Numbered from the stretch's first letter, positions 52,312-62,205 are shown. The stretch: 64,000 bases of DNA from Sphingorhabdus sp. M41 (GCF_001586275.1 NZ_CP014545.1:3275522-3339521); one strand, 5' to 3'. Program-made: numbers and translations. Notes: generated by a model not told the origin, from the sequence alone.

Positions 52312-53466
52312 ATGAACAATAAAATCTGCGACCTGCTCGGAATCGAATTTCCACTCGTCGCCTTCTCCCATTGCCGCGATGTTGTCGCTGCCGTTTCCAG
52401 AGCCGGCGGCATGGGTGTGTTCGGCGGGGTCAATTGCTCGCCGGAAATGCTCGAAGAGGAGCTCAGCTGGATCGACGCCCATGTCGACGGCAAGCCGTAC
52501 GGCCTGGATATCATCGTCCCGAACAAGGTCGAGGGGAAGGGCGAACAGCTGGATCCCGAAGCCGTGCTGGCCTCTATTCCGGAAGAAATGAAGCAATTTA
52601 CCAACAACATAATGCAGCGTCATGGCGTCGATCCAGAGCGTAGCGCGGAGGACATCGAGGCGGTCCGCCGCGAACAGGTCGCCTTTACCGATAATTTGCG
52701 CGGCGGCACGGCAGCGGCAATATTGGAAGTCGCTTTTCGCCATCCGATCAAGCTGATTGCCAATGCCCTCGGTATCCCGCCACAAGTGATGCTGGCCATG
52801 GGCCAGAAGCACGGGGTTCCGGTTGCGGCTCTGGTCGGAACGCGAGATCATGCGATGAGTCAGGTCGCCGCCGGTGTCGACATCATCATTGCCGTTGGCG
52901 GTGAAGCGGGTGGCCATACCGGCGATATATCCACGATGGTACTGATCCCCGAAGTCTGCAACGCGCTGGCCCAGATTGGCGATGATACGCCGGTGCTCGC
53001 CGCAGGCGGCATCGCCACCGGTGCCCAGATGGCAGCAGCCATGGCCATGGGCGCAAGCGGCGTCTGGTGCGGTTCGGTCTGGCTGACCACGGTCGAAGCG
53101 GAAACCAATCCGGTGGTGAAGGAAAAAATGCTGGCCGCGACATCACGCGATACGGTGCGCGCACGGTCGCGCACCGGCAAGCCATCGCGGCAATTGCGCT
53201 CGCCCTGGACCGATGCATGGGAATCCGTCGACGCGCCATCACCGCTTCCGATGCCCTTGCAGTCGCTGGTCGCCGAACCGCCGCTGCGGGTCATCGACAA
53301 GCTCAGCCAGGGTGACAATCAGGGGGCCAAGGATCTCGCCACCTATTGGGTCGGACAGGGCGTTGGCCTGATGAACGAACAGATGACCGCGGGCCAGGTG
53401 GTGCAGGGCTTCAAGGAAGATTTCATCACCGCCTATGAAAGACTCGCGACCAACCTGAACGATTGA
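52312..53466 (+). CDS. Nitronate monooxygenase-like FMN enzyme (2-nitropropane dioxygenase family)
   Basis: A 384-residue TIM-barrel flavoprotein. It begins NKICDLLGIEFPLVAFSHC, has RAGGMGVFGGVN, a phosphate/flavin region VGTRDHAMSQVAAGVDIIIAVG with GGEAGGHTGDISTMVLIP containing the family His, and GGIATGAQMAAAMAMGASG. In actinobacterial steroid pathways a member of this fold (IpdC) acts on a ring-derived CoA ester, so a CoA-ester dehydrogenase role is more likely than nitronate oxidation given these neighbours. It follows the biotin subunit after repeat C. Confidence 0.87.
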   Translation: MNNKICDLLGIEFPLVAFSHCRDVVAAVSRAGGMGVFGGVNCSPEMLEEELSWIDAHVDGKPYGLDIIVPNKVEGKGEQLDPEAVLASIPEEMKQFTNNIMQRHGVDPERSAEDIEAVRREQVAFTDNLRGGTAAAILEVAFRHPIKLIANALGIPPQVMLAMGQKHGVPVAALVGTRDHAMSQVAAGVDIIIAVGGEAGGHTGDISTMVLIPEVCNALAQIGDDTPVLAAGGIATGAQMAAAMAMGASGVWCGSVWLTTVEAETNPVVKEKMLAATSRDTVRARSRTGKPSRQLRSPWTDAWESVDAPSPLPMPLQSLVAEPPLRVIDKLSQGDNQGAKDLATYWVGQGVGLMNEQMTAGQVVQGFKEDFITAYERLATNLND

Positions 53467-53558
53467 CACCCCCCTATCCATCCTGAGCTTGCCGGGGTTT
53501 CAATTGCGCCATATGCTTCGGCCGGCTCTGCTTGAACGGAGCAGGGATTGAGGATCGC

Positions 53559-54710
53559 ATGACAAACGCAACGCAGCCTTTGGCCGGTATCAAGGTCGTC
53601 GAATTTTCCACCATGGTCACCGCCTCGCTGGCAACGATGATGTTTGCCCAGCAGGGCGCGGACGTGATCAAGGTGGAGCCGCCCGGCATCGGCGATCCGA
53701 TGCGCTGGCTCGGCAGTCAGAAGGCCGGTATTTCCGGTCTGTTCCACAATTGCAATCAGGCCAAGCGGTCGATCACGCTCGATCTCAAATCAGCGGAAGG
53801 CATTGCCCATGCCCGCCAGCTCTGTCTGTCCGCCGATGTCGTGATCCACAATTACCGGCCGGGCGTGATGGACCGGCTCGGTCTGGGCAGCGATGCGCTG
53901 CGCCAGGAAAAGCCGGACCTTGTCTACTGCGCGATCACCGGCTTCGGTCACGAAGGACCGCTTTCGGATCGCCCGGCCTATGATCATGTGATGCAGGCGA
54001 TGGCCGGGTTCATGACCCTGCAGGGCCATCCCGAAAGCTTTGCCTATGTCAAAACTCTGATCTGCGACAAGATCACCGCCTATACCGCCGCACAGGCGAT
54101 CACCGCCGCCCTGTTTGCCCGCGAACGATCCGGCAGCGGCCAGCATATCGACCTGTCGATGCTGGAAAGCTGCGTTGCATTCCTCTGGCCCGATGGAGGT
54201 ATGCACCTCACGCTGAAGGGAGGGGATGTCACCCATGGCGCGCCCTTCGCCGATTATTACCAACTGCCCTTGCGGACAACCGATGGCGCTATTGCCTACG
54301 CGGCTATGACCGATGCCCATTGGGATGCGATATTCGACATCGTCGGTCGCGCGGACCTGAAGACCGAAGAGAAATATAAGGGCATGACCAACCGCAGCAT
54401 CCATATGGCAGAACTGGCCTCGATCATCGCCAGTGAAAAACCGAACATGACCTGCGCCGAGATGGTTGCCGGCCTGGCGAAACAGGACGTACCGGCAGCA
54501 GCCTGTCTGTCTTTGGAAGAATTGCCTGCCAATCAGCAGGTGCTAGCTATGAGCATATTTGAACAGACCGAACATCCGCTTCTGGGACCGGTACAGCATG
54601 TCACGCCACCGGCCCGCTTTGGCGGCAGCAAGCTGGCACCCTGCGGCCCCAGTCCGGCGCTGGGCGAACATAGCGAGGCCATCCTCGCCGAACTCGCCGC
54701 CGGTCCGTAA
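53559..54710 (+). CDS. CaiB/BaiF family (class III) CoA-transferase
   Basis: A 383-residue class III CoA-transferase with IKVVEFSTMVTASLATMMFAQQGADVIKVEPP, split in the N-terminus, RSITLDLKSAEG, and LICDKITAYTAAQAITAALFARERSGSG with the catalytic aspartate. The ATG at 53559 follows GAGG. It moves CoA onto an acid of the carboxylase pathway, or acts as an acyl-CoA racemase, which has the same fold. It is distinct from the GntR-island enzyme at 13300. Confidence 0.91.
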   Translation: MTNATQPLAGIKVVEFSTMVTASLATMMFAQQGADVIKVEPPGIGDPMRWLGSQKAGISGLFHNCNQAKRSITLDLKSAEGIAHARQLCLSADVVIHNYRPGVMDRLGLGSDALRQEKPDLVYCAITGFGHEGPLSDRPAYDHVMQAMAGFMTLQGHPESFAYVKTLICDKITAYTAAQAITAALFARERSGSGQHIDLSMLESCVAFLWPDGGMHLTLKGGDVTHGAPFADYYQLPLRTTDGAIAYAAMTDAHWDAIFDIVGRADLKTEEKYKGMTNRSIHMAELASIIASEKPNMTCAEMVAGLAKQDVPAAACLSLEELPANQQVLAMSIFEQTEHPLLGPVQHVTPPARFGGSKLAPCGPSPALGEHSEAILAELAAGP

Positions 54711-54804
54711 CCATAGATTGCTTCAATTGAAGCGAGCGGCCGCCATCTGGTTGCTTATGCCCGGAATTTGGCTATTCTCTGCAAAAAAGCAAGGAGAGAG
54801 TCGC

Positions 54805-56445
54805 ATGACCTGGCAGATGGCTGATATCTGGGAAAATATTGCTGAAGCAATTCCCGACAAGCCCGCAATCGTCGATGGCGAAAAACGCTATAGCTGGTCC
54901 GAATATGAAAATCGGGCTGCCCGGGTCGCGCAGGTGCTCACCGACCATGGCCTCGAACCCGGTGCAAAACTCTCAATCTATTCCTATAATTCGGCCGAAT
55001 ATATGGAAAGCCAGTTCGGCGCTTTCAAAGCGCGCATCTGTCCGGTCAACGTCAACTATCGCTATCTCGAAGCGGAACTGACTCATGTCATCAACAATAG
55101 CGACAGCGAGGCCCTGGTCTTCCAGGCGCAATTTGCTCCGCGGGTCGCCGCCATCCGCGATCAGCTGGAACGGGTCAAACTCTTCCTCGAAATCGACGAC
55201 GGATCGGGAGAACATCTCGAAGGCGCTGTGTCCTATGAGGAGGCATTGCAAAGCACGGAACCGATGCCGGTGATCGAAAGATCGGATGATGATCTTTACA
55301 TGCTCTATACCGGCGGCACCACCGGCATGCCGAAGGGCGTGATGTATGACCACAAGACTTTCGCCAGCGCGCTTCTTGCCAAGGGGTTCGAAATGCGGAT
55401 GCTGGAGCCGCCGACAGATTCGTCAAGCTTCGGACCGCTGGTGCAGCAGCTGCACGCTATGGGCGCAGCGTCGCGCTCCATTCCCGCATGCCCGCTGATG
55501 CATGGCACTGGCATGTGGATCGGAGCGATGATTCCACACAGCCTGGGTGGCTGCGTGGTGCTGTTCGATAACAGTCATTTTGATCCGGTTGCCCTCTGGC
55601 AGCTCGCCGAGGATGAGAAAGTCACCGATATAACCATCGTCGGCGATGTCTTTGCCAAGCCGATGCTCGCTGCGCTGGACGATGCCAAGACGTCGGGACA
55701 TGCCTCTGATTTATCATCGCTTCAGATGATGGGCAGTTCCGGAGTGATGTGGTCGACCGAAGTCAAGCGCGGCCTTTTGGACCATTTGCCGCATATGGCG
55801 ATTGTCGACAGCATGGGTTCGACCGAGGGCAGTATGGGAACCTCGATCACGACGGTGGAAAATATCGATATTGACCAGACCGCCAAATTCGAAATGAACC
55901 CAACAACCAAGGTGCTGACCGAAGAGGGCAAGCCGGTAGCACCCGGCTCCGGTGAGATGGGCCTGATCTGTAATGGCGGGATGGTGCCGCTGGGCTATTA
56001 CAAGGATGAAGCGAAAAGCGCGGCGACCTTCAGGACGTTTGACGGCGTTCGCTATTCCATCCCCGGTGACTTCGCGACGGTCGAGGCAGATGGATCGATC
56101 ACCCTCCTCGGTCGGGGCTCGGCCTGCATCAATAGTGGCGGCGAGAAAATCTTCCCCGAGGAAGTGGAAGAAGCACTGAAGACGCATGAGTCGGTCTACG
56201 ACTGTCTGGTCGTTGGCCTGCCCGACGACCGATTTGGCCAGAAAGTTACCGCAGTGCTTTCCATATCGGAGGGCGCCCGGTTTGATGAAGCCGAGTTGAA
56301 TGATCATGTCCGATCGAAACTGGCCGCCTATAAGGCGCCCCGCGCCATTGTCCTTGTCGACGAGGTCCCTCGCGCTGCCAATGGCAAAGCGGGCTATAAG
56401 GCGGCCCGGGAGATAGCGCTGGAACGGCTGCAGATACCGGCCTAG
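54805..56445 (+). CDS. Acyl-CoA synthetase (AMP-forming)
   Basis: A 546-residue ANL-superfamily ligase. The P-loop-like YTGGTTGMPKGVMYDHK lies near residue 171, DSMGSTEGSMG is the A5-like motif, INSGGEKIFPEEVEEAL forms the hinge, and ANGKAGYKAARE carries the C-terminal catalytic Lys. It activates a carboxylic acid by adenylation to the CoA ester, feeding the carboxylase cluster as AtuH does for citronellate. A longer frame is open upstream, but AAGGAGAG directly before the ATG at 54805 decides the start. Confidence 0.93.
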   Translation: MTWQMADIWENIAEAIPDKPAIVDGEKRYSWSEYENRAARVAQVLTDHGLEPGAKLSIYSYNSAEYMESQFGAFKARICPVNVNYRYLEAELTHVINNSDSEALVFQAQFAPRVAAIRDQLERVKLFLEIDDGSGEHLEGAVSYEEALQSTEPMPVIERSDDDLYMLYTGGTTGMPKGVMYDHKTFASALLAKGFEMRMLEPPTDSSSFGPLVQQLHAMGAASRSIPACPLMHGTGMWIGAMIPHSLGGCVVLFDNSHFDPVALWQLAEDEKVTDITIVGDVFAKPMLAALDDAKTSGHASDLSSLQMMGSSGVMWSTEVKRGLLDHLPHMAIVDSMGSTEGSMGTSITTVENIDIDQTAKFEMNPTTKVLTEEGKPVAPGSGEMGLICNGGMVPLGYYKDEAKSAATFRTFDGVRYSIPGDFATVEADGSITLLGRGSACINSGGEKIFPEEVEEALKTHESVYDCLVVGLPDDRFGQKVTAVLSISEGARFDEAELNDHVRSKLAAYKAPRAIVLVDEVPRAANGKAGYKAAREIALERLQIPA

Positions 56446-56525
56446 ATTCCGATCCGCCATTGTCGGCCGTTTCGTCACCACCTCAGCCATTGACGGATCG
56501 CCAACACCCACCGCAAGGACGGACG

Positions 56526-57434
56526 ATGATCGTCGAACTCATCCACAACCCGGCCTCCGGCACATTTGACGAATTGCGGCTGGATGTACTCTCCCAGGCG
56601 TTTCAGGCATGCGGCGCGCAGGTACGGCTGGGCCGAACCGAGAAAAATGGGCGATTCGAGATTTTCCCCGAATGCGACCTTGTCTGTGTGTCTGGCGGTG
56701 ACGGGGCTTTGCGGCTGGTCGTCGCATCGATGATCAGGGCCGGACTGTCAAAACCGCTGTGCATATTTCCCGCCGGTACTGTCAATCTGGTAGCCAGGGA
56801 ACTGGGTTATTCCGACAATCCGGAAATATTTGCCCGCGAGATCATGGCGGGATTTCTCGCCAGGGATGAGGCGCGGCTGGAAGCGCCGCTGGTTACTGGC
56901 GACGATCAACCCTTTGTTGCCTGTATCAGTGCCGGGCCGGACGGGCAGGCAGTCGCCCGGCACAGCCCGGTGCTGAAACAACGTATTGGCGGCGCGGCCT
57001 ATGCCTGGTCGCTGATCAAGCTGCTCGGTGACTGGCCGGAACTGCGCTTCTCGCTCATGGCGAAAACCCCTGACGGAACGAAAATACGACTGACCAGCGC
57101 CGCCTTTTACGTGATCAAGGCCCATCATTATGCCGGCAACTGGACGCTGGCACCAGCGGCCGAAATAGGTTCGGACATTTTCCACGTCATCTCGCTGTCC
57201 CGGGCGCGCCCTCTGGATTTTTTGCGGTTTCTGGCAGTGACAGCTCTTGGCCGAGACCCTGCCCGGCTTGATTTTGTTCAGTCGGTGCCTGCTTGCCGTC
57301 TGACGATAGCAGCGGAAGACGATCAATCCCGGCTGGCCTCTTTTCAGGTCGATGGGGACATTCTCCCGGCGCAGCCGCACGAGATCAGAGTGACCAGCCG
57401 CACGGTCACCTATTGCCTGCCGATCCCGGATTGA
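56526..57434 (+). CDS. Diacylglycerol kinase family lipid kinase
   Basis: A 302-residue DAGK-catalytic-domain protein. IHNPASG (residues 6-12) and VSGGDGALRLVVASM (about 56-70) are the ATP-binding motifs, and FPAGTVNLVARELG follows; the C-terminal domain has FQVDGDILP, the closing motif of YegS-like lipid kinases. It phosphorylates a lipid such as diacylglycerol or sphingosine at the membrane. The ATG at 56526 is favoured over an open start at 56460 because it begins with the first strand. Confidence 0.9.
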   Translation: MIVELIHNPASGTFDELRLDVLSQAFQACGAQVRLGRTEKNGRFEIFPECDLVCVSGGDGALRLVVASMIRAGLSKPLCIFPAGTVNLVARELGYSDNPEIFAREIMAGFLARDEARLEAPLVTGDDQPFVACISAGPDGQAVARHSPVLKQRIGGAAYAWSLIKLLGDWPELRFSLMAKTPDGTKIRLTSAAFYVIKAHHYAGNWTLAPAAEIGSDIFHVISLSRARPLDFLRFLAVTALGRDPARLDFVQSVPACRLTIAAEDDQSRLASFQVDGDILPAQPHEIRVTSRTVTYCLPIPD

Positions 57435-57444
57435 ACCACGGTTT

Positions 57445-58335
57445 CTAGGCTGCCCGGCAATGATCCGCGATCAGGTCCACCATCTCCGGCAATTTGCTGG
57501 GTGGCAGATCATGCCCCATGCCCTGAACCAACTCGAAACGGGCGGCTTTGACATTGGCCGCGATATCCTGCCCGCAAACCGAAGGGATCAGCGGATCGTC
57601 AGCGCCATGAATGACCATGGTCGACACGTCGATCCGGTTGGCTACCGGCCGTAAATTCCCGGTGTCGATGATCGCCGCCATCTGGCGTTTCGGTCCGGGC
57701 GGATAGAAAGCGCGTTCCTGCGCCAGCCTCATCATTTCCCGCCGTTCTTCCGGGCGACTGCGACCTTCCTCGGAAGCGATGAGCGATGAGAAAGCCAGTC
57801 CCAGCTCCAGAGCCTCATCCGGAGTCCGGGCCTTCGCCCGCGCCGTCTGCATCAGCACCTTGCGCACTTCGATATTGGCACCGGGCAAACCCGGACCATT
57901 GGTCGAAGACATGATCGGCGTGAAAGAAAGCACCCGGTCGGCATGGTCCGCCGCGATCAGCTGACCGATCATGCCGCCCATCGACGCGCCGACAATATGC
58001 GCTTTGTCAATCTTGAGAGCGTCGAGAACGCCGACGGCATCTCTCGCCATATCGCTCAAATTATAGGGTGCCATTTGCCGTTTGGGGAAAAAGCGCTTGG
58101 CAATCATCTGCCGGATCGGATGCGGCGCCCGAACGCCATCAAATTTATAGGACAATCCGACATCGCGATTGTCGAAAGTGACAACCCGAAAGCCTTTTGC
58201 CACCAGTCCGTTGACGAAATCCATCGGCCAGTAAATCAGCTGGGCGGTATAGCCCATCACCAGCAATATGGCGGGATCCTCGGGATTGCCGTGATCTTCG
58301 GCTTCAATATTGATACCATTGGCGATGACTTGCAT
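57445..58335 (-). CDS. Alpha/beta hydrolase
   Basis: A 296-residue alpha/beta hydrolase. The oxyanion segment is LLVMGYTAQ near residue 25, the nucleophile elbow is VGASMGGMIG (Ser near 117), the acid is probably in HGADDPLIP, and the catalytic His in QGMGHDLPP. It resembles aclacinomycin methylesterase-like hydrolases (RdmC type). The natural ester is unknown. It is convergent with the lipid kinase. Confidence 0.9.
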   Translation of the reverse strand: MQVIANGINIEAEDHGNPEDPAILLVMGYTAQLIYWPMDFVNGLVAKGFRVVTFDNRDVGLSYKFDGVRAPHPIRQMIAKRFFPKRQMAPYNLSDMARDAVGVLDALKIDKAHIVGASMGGMIGQLIAADHADRVLSFTPIMSSTNGPGLPGANIEVRKVLMQTARAKARTPDEALELGLAFSSLIASEEGRSRPEERREMMRLAQERAFYPPGPKRQMAAIIDTGNLRPVANRIDVSTMVIHGADDPLIPSVCGQDIAANVKAARFELVQGMGHDLPPSKLPEMVDLIADHCRAA

Positions 58336-58412
58336 GAGCTGTCCCTGACTTACACCAAAAGAGGATAAGTAACAGAAAGCGCAGAGGTTACAAGAACCGC
58401 GGTACTGGCGGT

Positions 58413-61157
58413 CTAGGGCGCATTTTTCCGCTCTGGCTGGCTGTTGTCATTGCCCGCCAGATGAGCAAGCGAGCCAACCGCAACGGTGCCCAGTCGGGCA
58501 ACCTGATTATGCTGGTCCACCACCGCACGCGCAGCCAGAATCACCGGTACCTGGATGGCCTGCGCGGACAGTTTTGCGACCCGGACTGTGTAATCGCCGT
58601 AAGGAACGCCGTCAAACAGGAAGAAGCCGTCAAATTCGGTCTGGGTTTCGCGAACGACGCGCCCCTCGCTGTCTATCAGTTCCAGTCCAACACCGGCAAT
58701 CGTGCCGCCGCCCTGCCGTATCAACGTACCCTCCACTTCGCCGGCACTGACCAGAGGCAGCTCAATCGTCATGGCGACGCCAGGCCGCGGCGTGATCACG
58801 ATACCTGGCAGAGCGGGCTGGACATAAGGATTGGGGAGGCTGCTGCTATCAATGCCGATCAAAACCGGCCGGAAGGGTTGCAGATTGTCGATGACGGCGC
58901 GCCCCTTGTCATCGGTGGCGGTCAAAGCGATCGACTGCCCGGCGGTCAGTTCGACATTTTCCGCCAGTGCTTCACCCGGCTGACGGATACCGTCCTGATT
59001 TTCATCATAATATACAATTGCCAGCGCTTGCCCGTTATTGGCCAGCTTGTTGCTAGAGAATCGGAATTTTCCGTTGCGCGGATCGGGCCCGAGGCTGAAT
59101 GCCAGGTTGAGTCCCGCCGCTACCGACCCGTCACTCGCCGCTTCGGCGCTGGCGGTGAGCGAGAATCGTTCGAACCGGCGAATTATCCCGATTCCAGCGC
59201 GTCCACGGTCAAGCTCGGCATCATAGCCAAGCTCCGCACGCCAGTCGGATCGCTCCCCGGCGCGCCATTCACCGGTAAAGTCGATTCTTTCGAAACGTTT
59301 TTCCGGGGCCAGCCGGTAGTGCGCTTCTCCGCGCAGCCTGACCTTGCCGATCCGGCCATTGGCGAGCAGCCGTGCGCCAAGGCGGTCAGGCGGATCGGGT
59401 CCGAAATCACTGAATCTTTTCTCCCAATTCAATTCGCCGGTCAGCGACAGGCGGTTCAGATTGAACGAAATGCGGCCAGTGATATCGAGACTGTCGCGCC
59501 CGTCGGAATGCGTTTCATATTGTGCGTCGATATGAACAGGAACGGCTTTGCTGCCGATCTTGAAGCTGTTGTCGACCGCCAAACTATGTCTGGAACTGGT
59601 ATTTTCTTCTATCTGGTCAGAAATGAAACCGCCGCGCGCCCAAACCGATTCAGCGGTAATATAGCTATTGCCAAGCTGACCGAGCAATTGGCCGCGAAAT
59701 GCCGTACCGCTGCCAAAATCCGACGCAGACGACAGTTCCACCAGCGTCGGCCCGACCGCCCGGCGGACCGATCCTTCCAGATAGTCATAGCGATGCCCGT
59801 TTCTCTGCAAGCTGAATAATGATGCTGCAACCGAGGTTTTGGCGTTGAGTCCGCGCTCCAGCCCAACGCCACCGCGCCAGCCCGCCTGCGGGATCGGCGA
59901 ATAGGCTCCGAGCCGGATCAGATCCTCGCCCGCTTCGTGAACTCCAGCCCAATAATAGGTCTGTCTGGGAGGAATCGAGTCCAGGCCCACCGGAATCACC
60001 TTGATATCGCGCCGGATCTGTCCCTGCGGACCATAAAGCACAATTTCGAAGTGATTCTGGCCGTAAAGCAGAGGAACGTCGACAAATTCATAGCGGCCAT
60101 CAGTCCGGTTCTCGGCAAAGGCAAGCAGCTGGCCATTGCGATAGAGTTCGGCATCCCAGCCAGTAGCCAATTCGCCCCGGAAGCTGGTGCGATCAAAACT
60201 GTCAGGGCGCTCGATGGGACGGTTGGTCACCAATGCCCCGCGACCGGCAACGGATTGGGAGACCAAAGGCGTGGAGAATGTCGATACGTCGCCCAGAGCA
60301 AAATGGGTTGCCTGTAGCGGCCCGAGCAGTTCACCCCTGGGGTCGGTTCGATAGGCCCGGACCCGCAGATTTTTCGGCACACCGCTGCTGTCTGAAGAAA
60401 GCCGCGCATCAAAGCTGGCTTTGCCCACTTCGCCGGATGCATAAAGCTCGTAGCGCAGGTCAAATTGCTGTCCTGACCGATTGTCTCTGACTCCACCGGC
60501 GGAAACCACCGCGTCCACCGATGGCGTGCGCCAGAATTTATAGGGTTCGGACGATTGCGGCAGACCGGCCAGGTCGAAACTCTTGCGAGGGCGGATTTTG
60601 GCGGCCTGTTCCTTGCGCGCCAGAGCGCGTGCAAAGGGCAGTTCGGTTTCGGATTCAATGGTCAGCAAGGCATTGGACAGGTCGGGTATGAGATCTATAT
60701 CAAACCAGTCCGACAGGCTGTCCAGCGCAACACACCAGCCCTCCGGCACTTCACGAATCTCTCCGGACAGCAGTTCTTTAGTGGCATGCGCCATTTCCAC
60801 CCGATTGCTATCGCGATCAATGGTCAGTGTCTGGCTTTCCGAAAATATCCAGCCAGTTGCGCGGCGCGACTTTTTGTCAAGACGGAGCGGAATATCCATC
60901 GCCATGATAATATCGGCGAGATCAACGCACACACCGCTGTCGGTTTGATAACCTCTTACACCATCTCCGAGCCGATAATTGCCGGAGCGCAAGTCAAACA
61001 ACAATGCGTCATCATCGCTGGCTGACCATTGGCTGACCGCCTGCGCCGCGGTAGGCGCGAACAGCAAAGCCGCCGAAATCGACACGATCCCTGCGGCTTT
61101 GACCAGCGCACCCAAGCGCCGGCCGATTATTTTATGCAGCTGTCCCATGGCTAACAT
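58413..61157 (-). CDS. Usher-like outer-membrane protein with C-terminal SdrD/CNA-like domains
   Basis: A 914-residue protein with a signal peptide cut after PTAAQA. The N-terminal region (about 45-180) resembles the periplasmic part of alternative (TcfC/CS1-like) ushers. The centre (about 220-690) has alternating beta strands of an outer-membrane barrel, including LGDVSTFSTPLVSQSVAGRG and RPDSFDRTSFRGE, recognisable usher segments. The end has a DENQDGIRQPGE calcium-type loop and a carboxypeptidase-regulatory-like domain (GTIAGVGLELIDSEG, DGFFLFDGVPYGDYTVRV). It would secrete the subunit encoded at 62289 with the chaperone at 61210. The ATG lies one base after a 16-bp hairpin. Confidence 0.8.
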   Translation of the reverse strand: MLAMGQLHKIIGRRLGALVKAAGIVSISAALLFAPTAAQAVSQWSASDDDALLFDLRSGNYRLGDGVRGYQTDSGVCVDLADIIMAMDIPLRLDKKSRRATGWIFSESQTLTIDRDSNRVEMAHATKELLSGEIREVPEGWCVALDSLSDWFDIDLIPDLSNALLTIESETELPFARALARKEQAAKIRPRKSFDLAGLPQSSEPYKFWRTPSVDAVVSAGGVRDNRSGQQFDLRYELYASGEVGKASFDARLSSDSSGVPKNLRVRAYRTDPRGELLGPLQATHFALGDVSTFSTPLVSQSVAGRGALVTNRPIERPDSFDRTSFRGELATGWDAELYRNGQLLAFAENRTDGRYEFVDVPLLYGQNHFEIVLYGPQGQIRRDIKVIPVGLDSIPPRQTYYWAGVHEAGEDLIRLGAYSPIPQAGWRGGVGLERGLNAKTSVAASLFSLQRNGHRYDYLEGSVRRAVGPTLVELSSASDFGSGTAFRGQLLGQLGNSYITAESVWARGGFISDQIEENTSSRHSLAVDNSFKIGSKAVPVHIDAQYETHSDGRDSLDITGRISFNLNRLSLTGELNWEKRFSDFGPDPPDRLGARLLANGRIGKVRLRGEAHYRLAPEKRFERIDFTGEWRAGERSDWRAELGYDAELDRGRAGIGIIRRFERFSLTASAEAASDGSVAAGLNLAFSLGPDPRNGKFRFSSNKLANNGQALAIVYYDENQDGIRQPGEALAENVELTAGQSIALTATDDKGRAVIDNLQPFRPVLIGIDSSSLPNPYVQPALPGIVITPRPGVAMTIELPLVSAGEVEGTLIRQGGGTIAGVGLELIDSEGRVVRETQTEFDGFFLFDGVPYGDYTVRVAKLSAQAIQVPVILAARAVVDQHNQVARLGTVAVGSLAHLAGNDNSQPERKNAP

Positions 61158-61158
61158 C

Positions 61159-61196
61159 AGGACTTGAATTGGCGGTTTGACGCCAATTCAAGTCCT
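61159..61196 (-). promoter_or_regulatory. 16-bp perfect hairpin between chaperone and usher genes
   Basis: AGGACTTGAATTGGCG is followed by a 6-base loop and its exact complement, filling the chaperone-usher gap. In the message the stem ends one base before the usher ATG at 61157. No T-tract follows, so it is not a standard terminator. The nearest ribosome-site-like AAGGA is paired inside the stem, so it may control usher translation or mark an RNA processing point. Confidence 0.75.
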
Positions 61197-61209
61197 TGAT
61201 AGTTAGTTG

Positions 61210-62055
61210 TTATCTTAAAACCATATCCGTTTGGGCGATGAGGCCACCGCCGTCATTCGCCGATTCATAATAAGCTACCGAGATTTGTCCGTTGAGCTGC
61301 GCCGCAATTTCCGGCGGTACCGGCAGAGAGACGGTTCTTTTGGTCACTTCCGCGTAAACAGCAATGCCACGCGCAATCATGATCGGTTCGGCGACGCCCG
61401 GCTTGGTGATGCGGATTTCGCCATAAGTGGAACGATCACCTGACCGGCTGAGATCAAAGGCGAAGGACTGTCCGTCCGGATCCTTTTCCATGCGGCCATT
61501 GGCGATCGCGGCGGTTGCCTGCAAATTGCCATAGCGCACGATGATCGGGATGGTGACACCATAGATCGGCGTGAGGGCGATGGAAAAGCCGCCCTCCGGC
61601 GCTGCTTTCTCGGTTACGGACCGTGCTTCAGGAATGGCGCGGAAAAGCAGATGCACCCGATATTCCCCGTCGGCAAGACCTTCGGGGGCGCGCACGCCCA
61701 ATCGGATAGCCTGCGGCTGATTTGGCGGCAGCGTCACGCGCCGGGGTGCATAGCGGATCATCGCCTTCGCGGCCTGTTCGATGTCGTTGGACTGTTCTTC
61801 CGTTACCTCTTCCAGCCGGCCGTCTGCTGTCATTCGGCGCAACTCCAGAGAAATTCGGTACGTTGCGGTTTCCGAGCCTATATTGTTCAGAATGACTTCG
61901 GTCCCGCGCTGGCCATCGAGCACGACCCTCGTCGGTGCGACCAAAAGGTCTCCGGCCGCCTGAGCCGGCACGCTTGCCAACATCATCACGGATATAAGGG
62001 CGGTCAGCCCGCCACAACATATCTTAAAAATCTTCAAACCCTGGTCGGTCATCAT
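61210..62055 (-). CDS. PapD-like periplasmic pilus chaperone
   Basis: A 281-residue chaperone with a signal peptide cut after PAQAA. Two Ig-like domains are visible: the first has LLVAPTRVVLDG, YRISLELRRM, and RRVTLPPNQPQAIRLG, then YRVHLLFRAIPEA; the second starts at about 165 with IPIIVRYGNLQAT. These are the strands that donate a beta-strand to pilins. It should stabilise the DUF4402 subunit on the way to the usher-like protein. GGAG stands before a tandem ATGATG start. A terminator (62206-62241) separates it from the subunit gene. Confidence 0.85.
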   Translation of the reverse strand: MMTDQGLKIFKICCGGLTALISVMMLASVPAQAAGDLLVAPTRVVLDGQRGTEVILNNIGSETATYRISLELRRMTADGRLEEVTEEQSNDIEQAAKAMIRYAPRRVTLPPNQPQAIRLGVRAPEGLADGEYRVHLLFRAIPEARSVTEKAAPEGGFSIALTPIYGVTIPIIVRYGNLQATAAIANGRMEKDPDGQSFAFDLSRSGDRSTYGEIRITKPGVAEPIMIARGIAVYAEVTKRTVSLPVPPEIAAQLNGQISVAYYESANDGGGLIAQTDMVLR

Positions 62056-62205
62056 AGTCTCCGTTTTTACTGGTCATTATTACGGATCGGCAGGTTTTTT
62101 TGCGCCTGCGCCCACGCCGCTCTTATGAACAAAGAGGGTTACCAAAGGGCTAACCATTGGGATTATCTGTTGTTGGATCCTTCCTTCCTGGCTTCCCGCG
62201 CGCGC

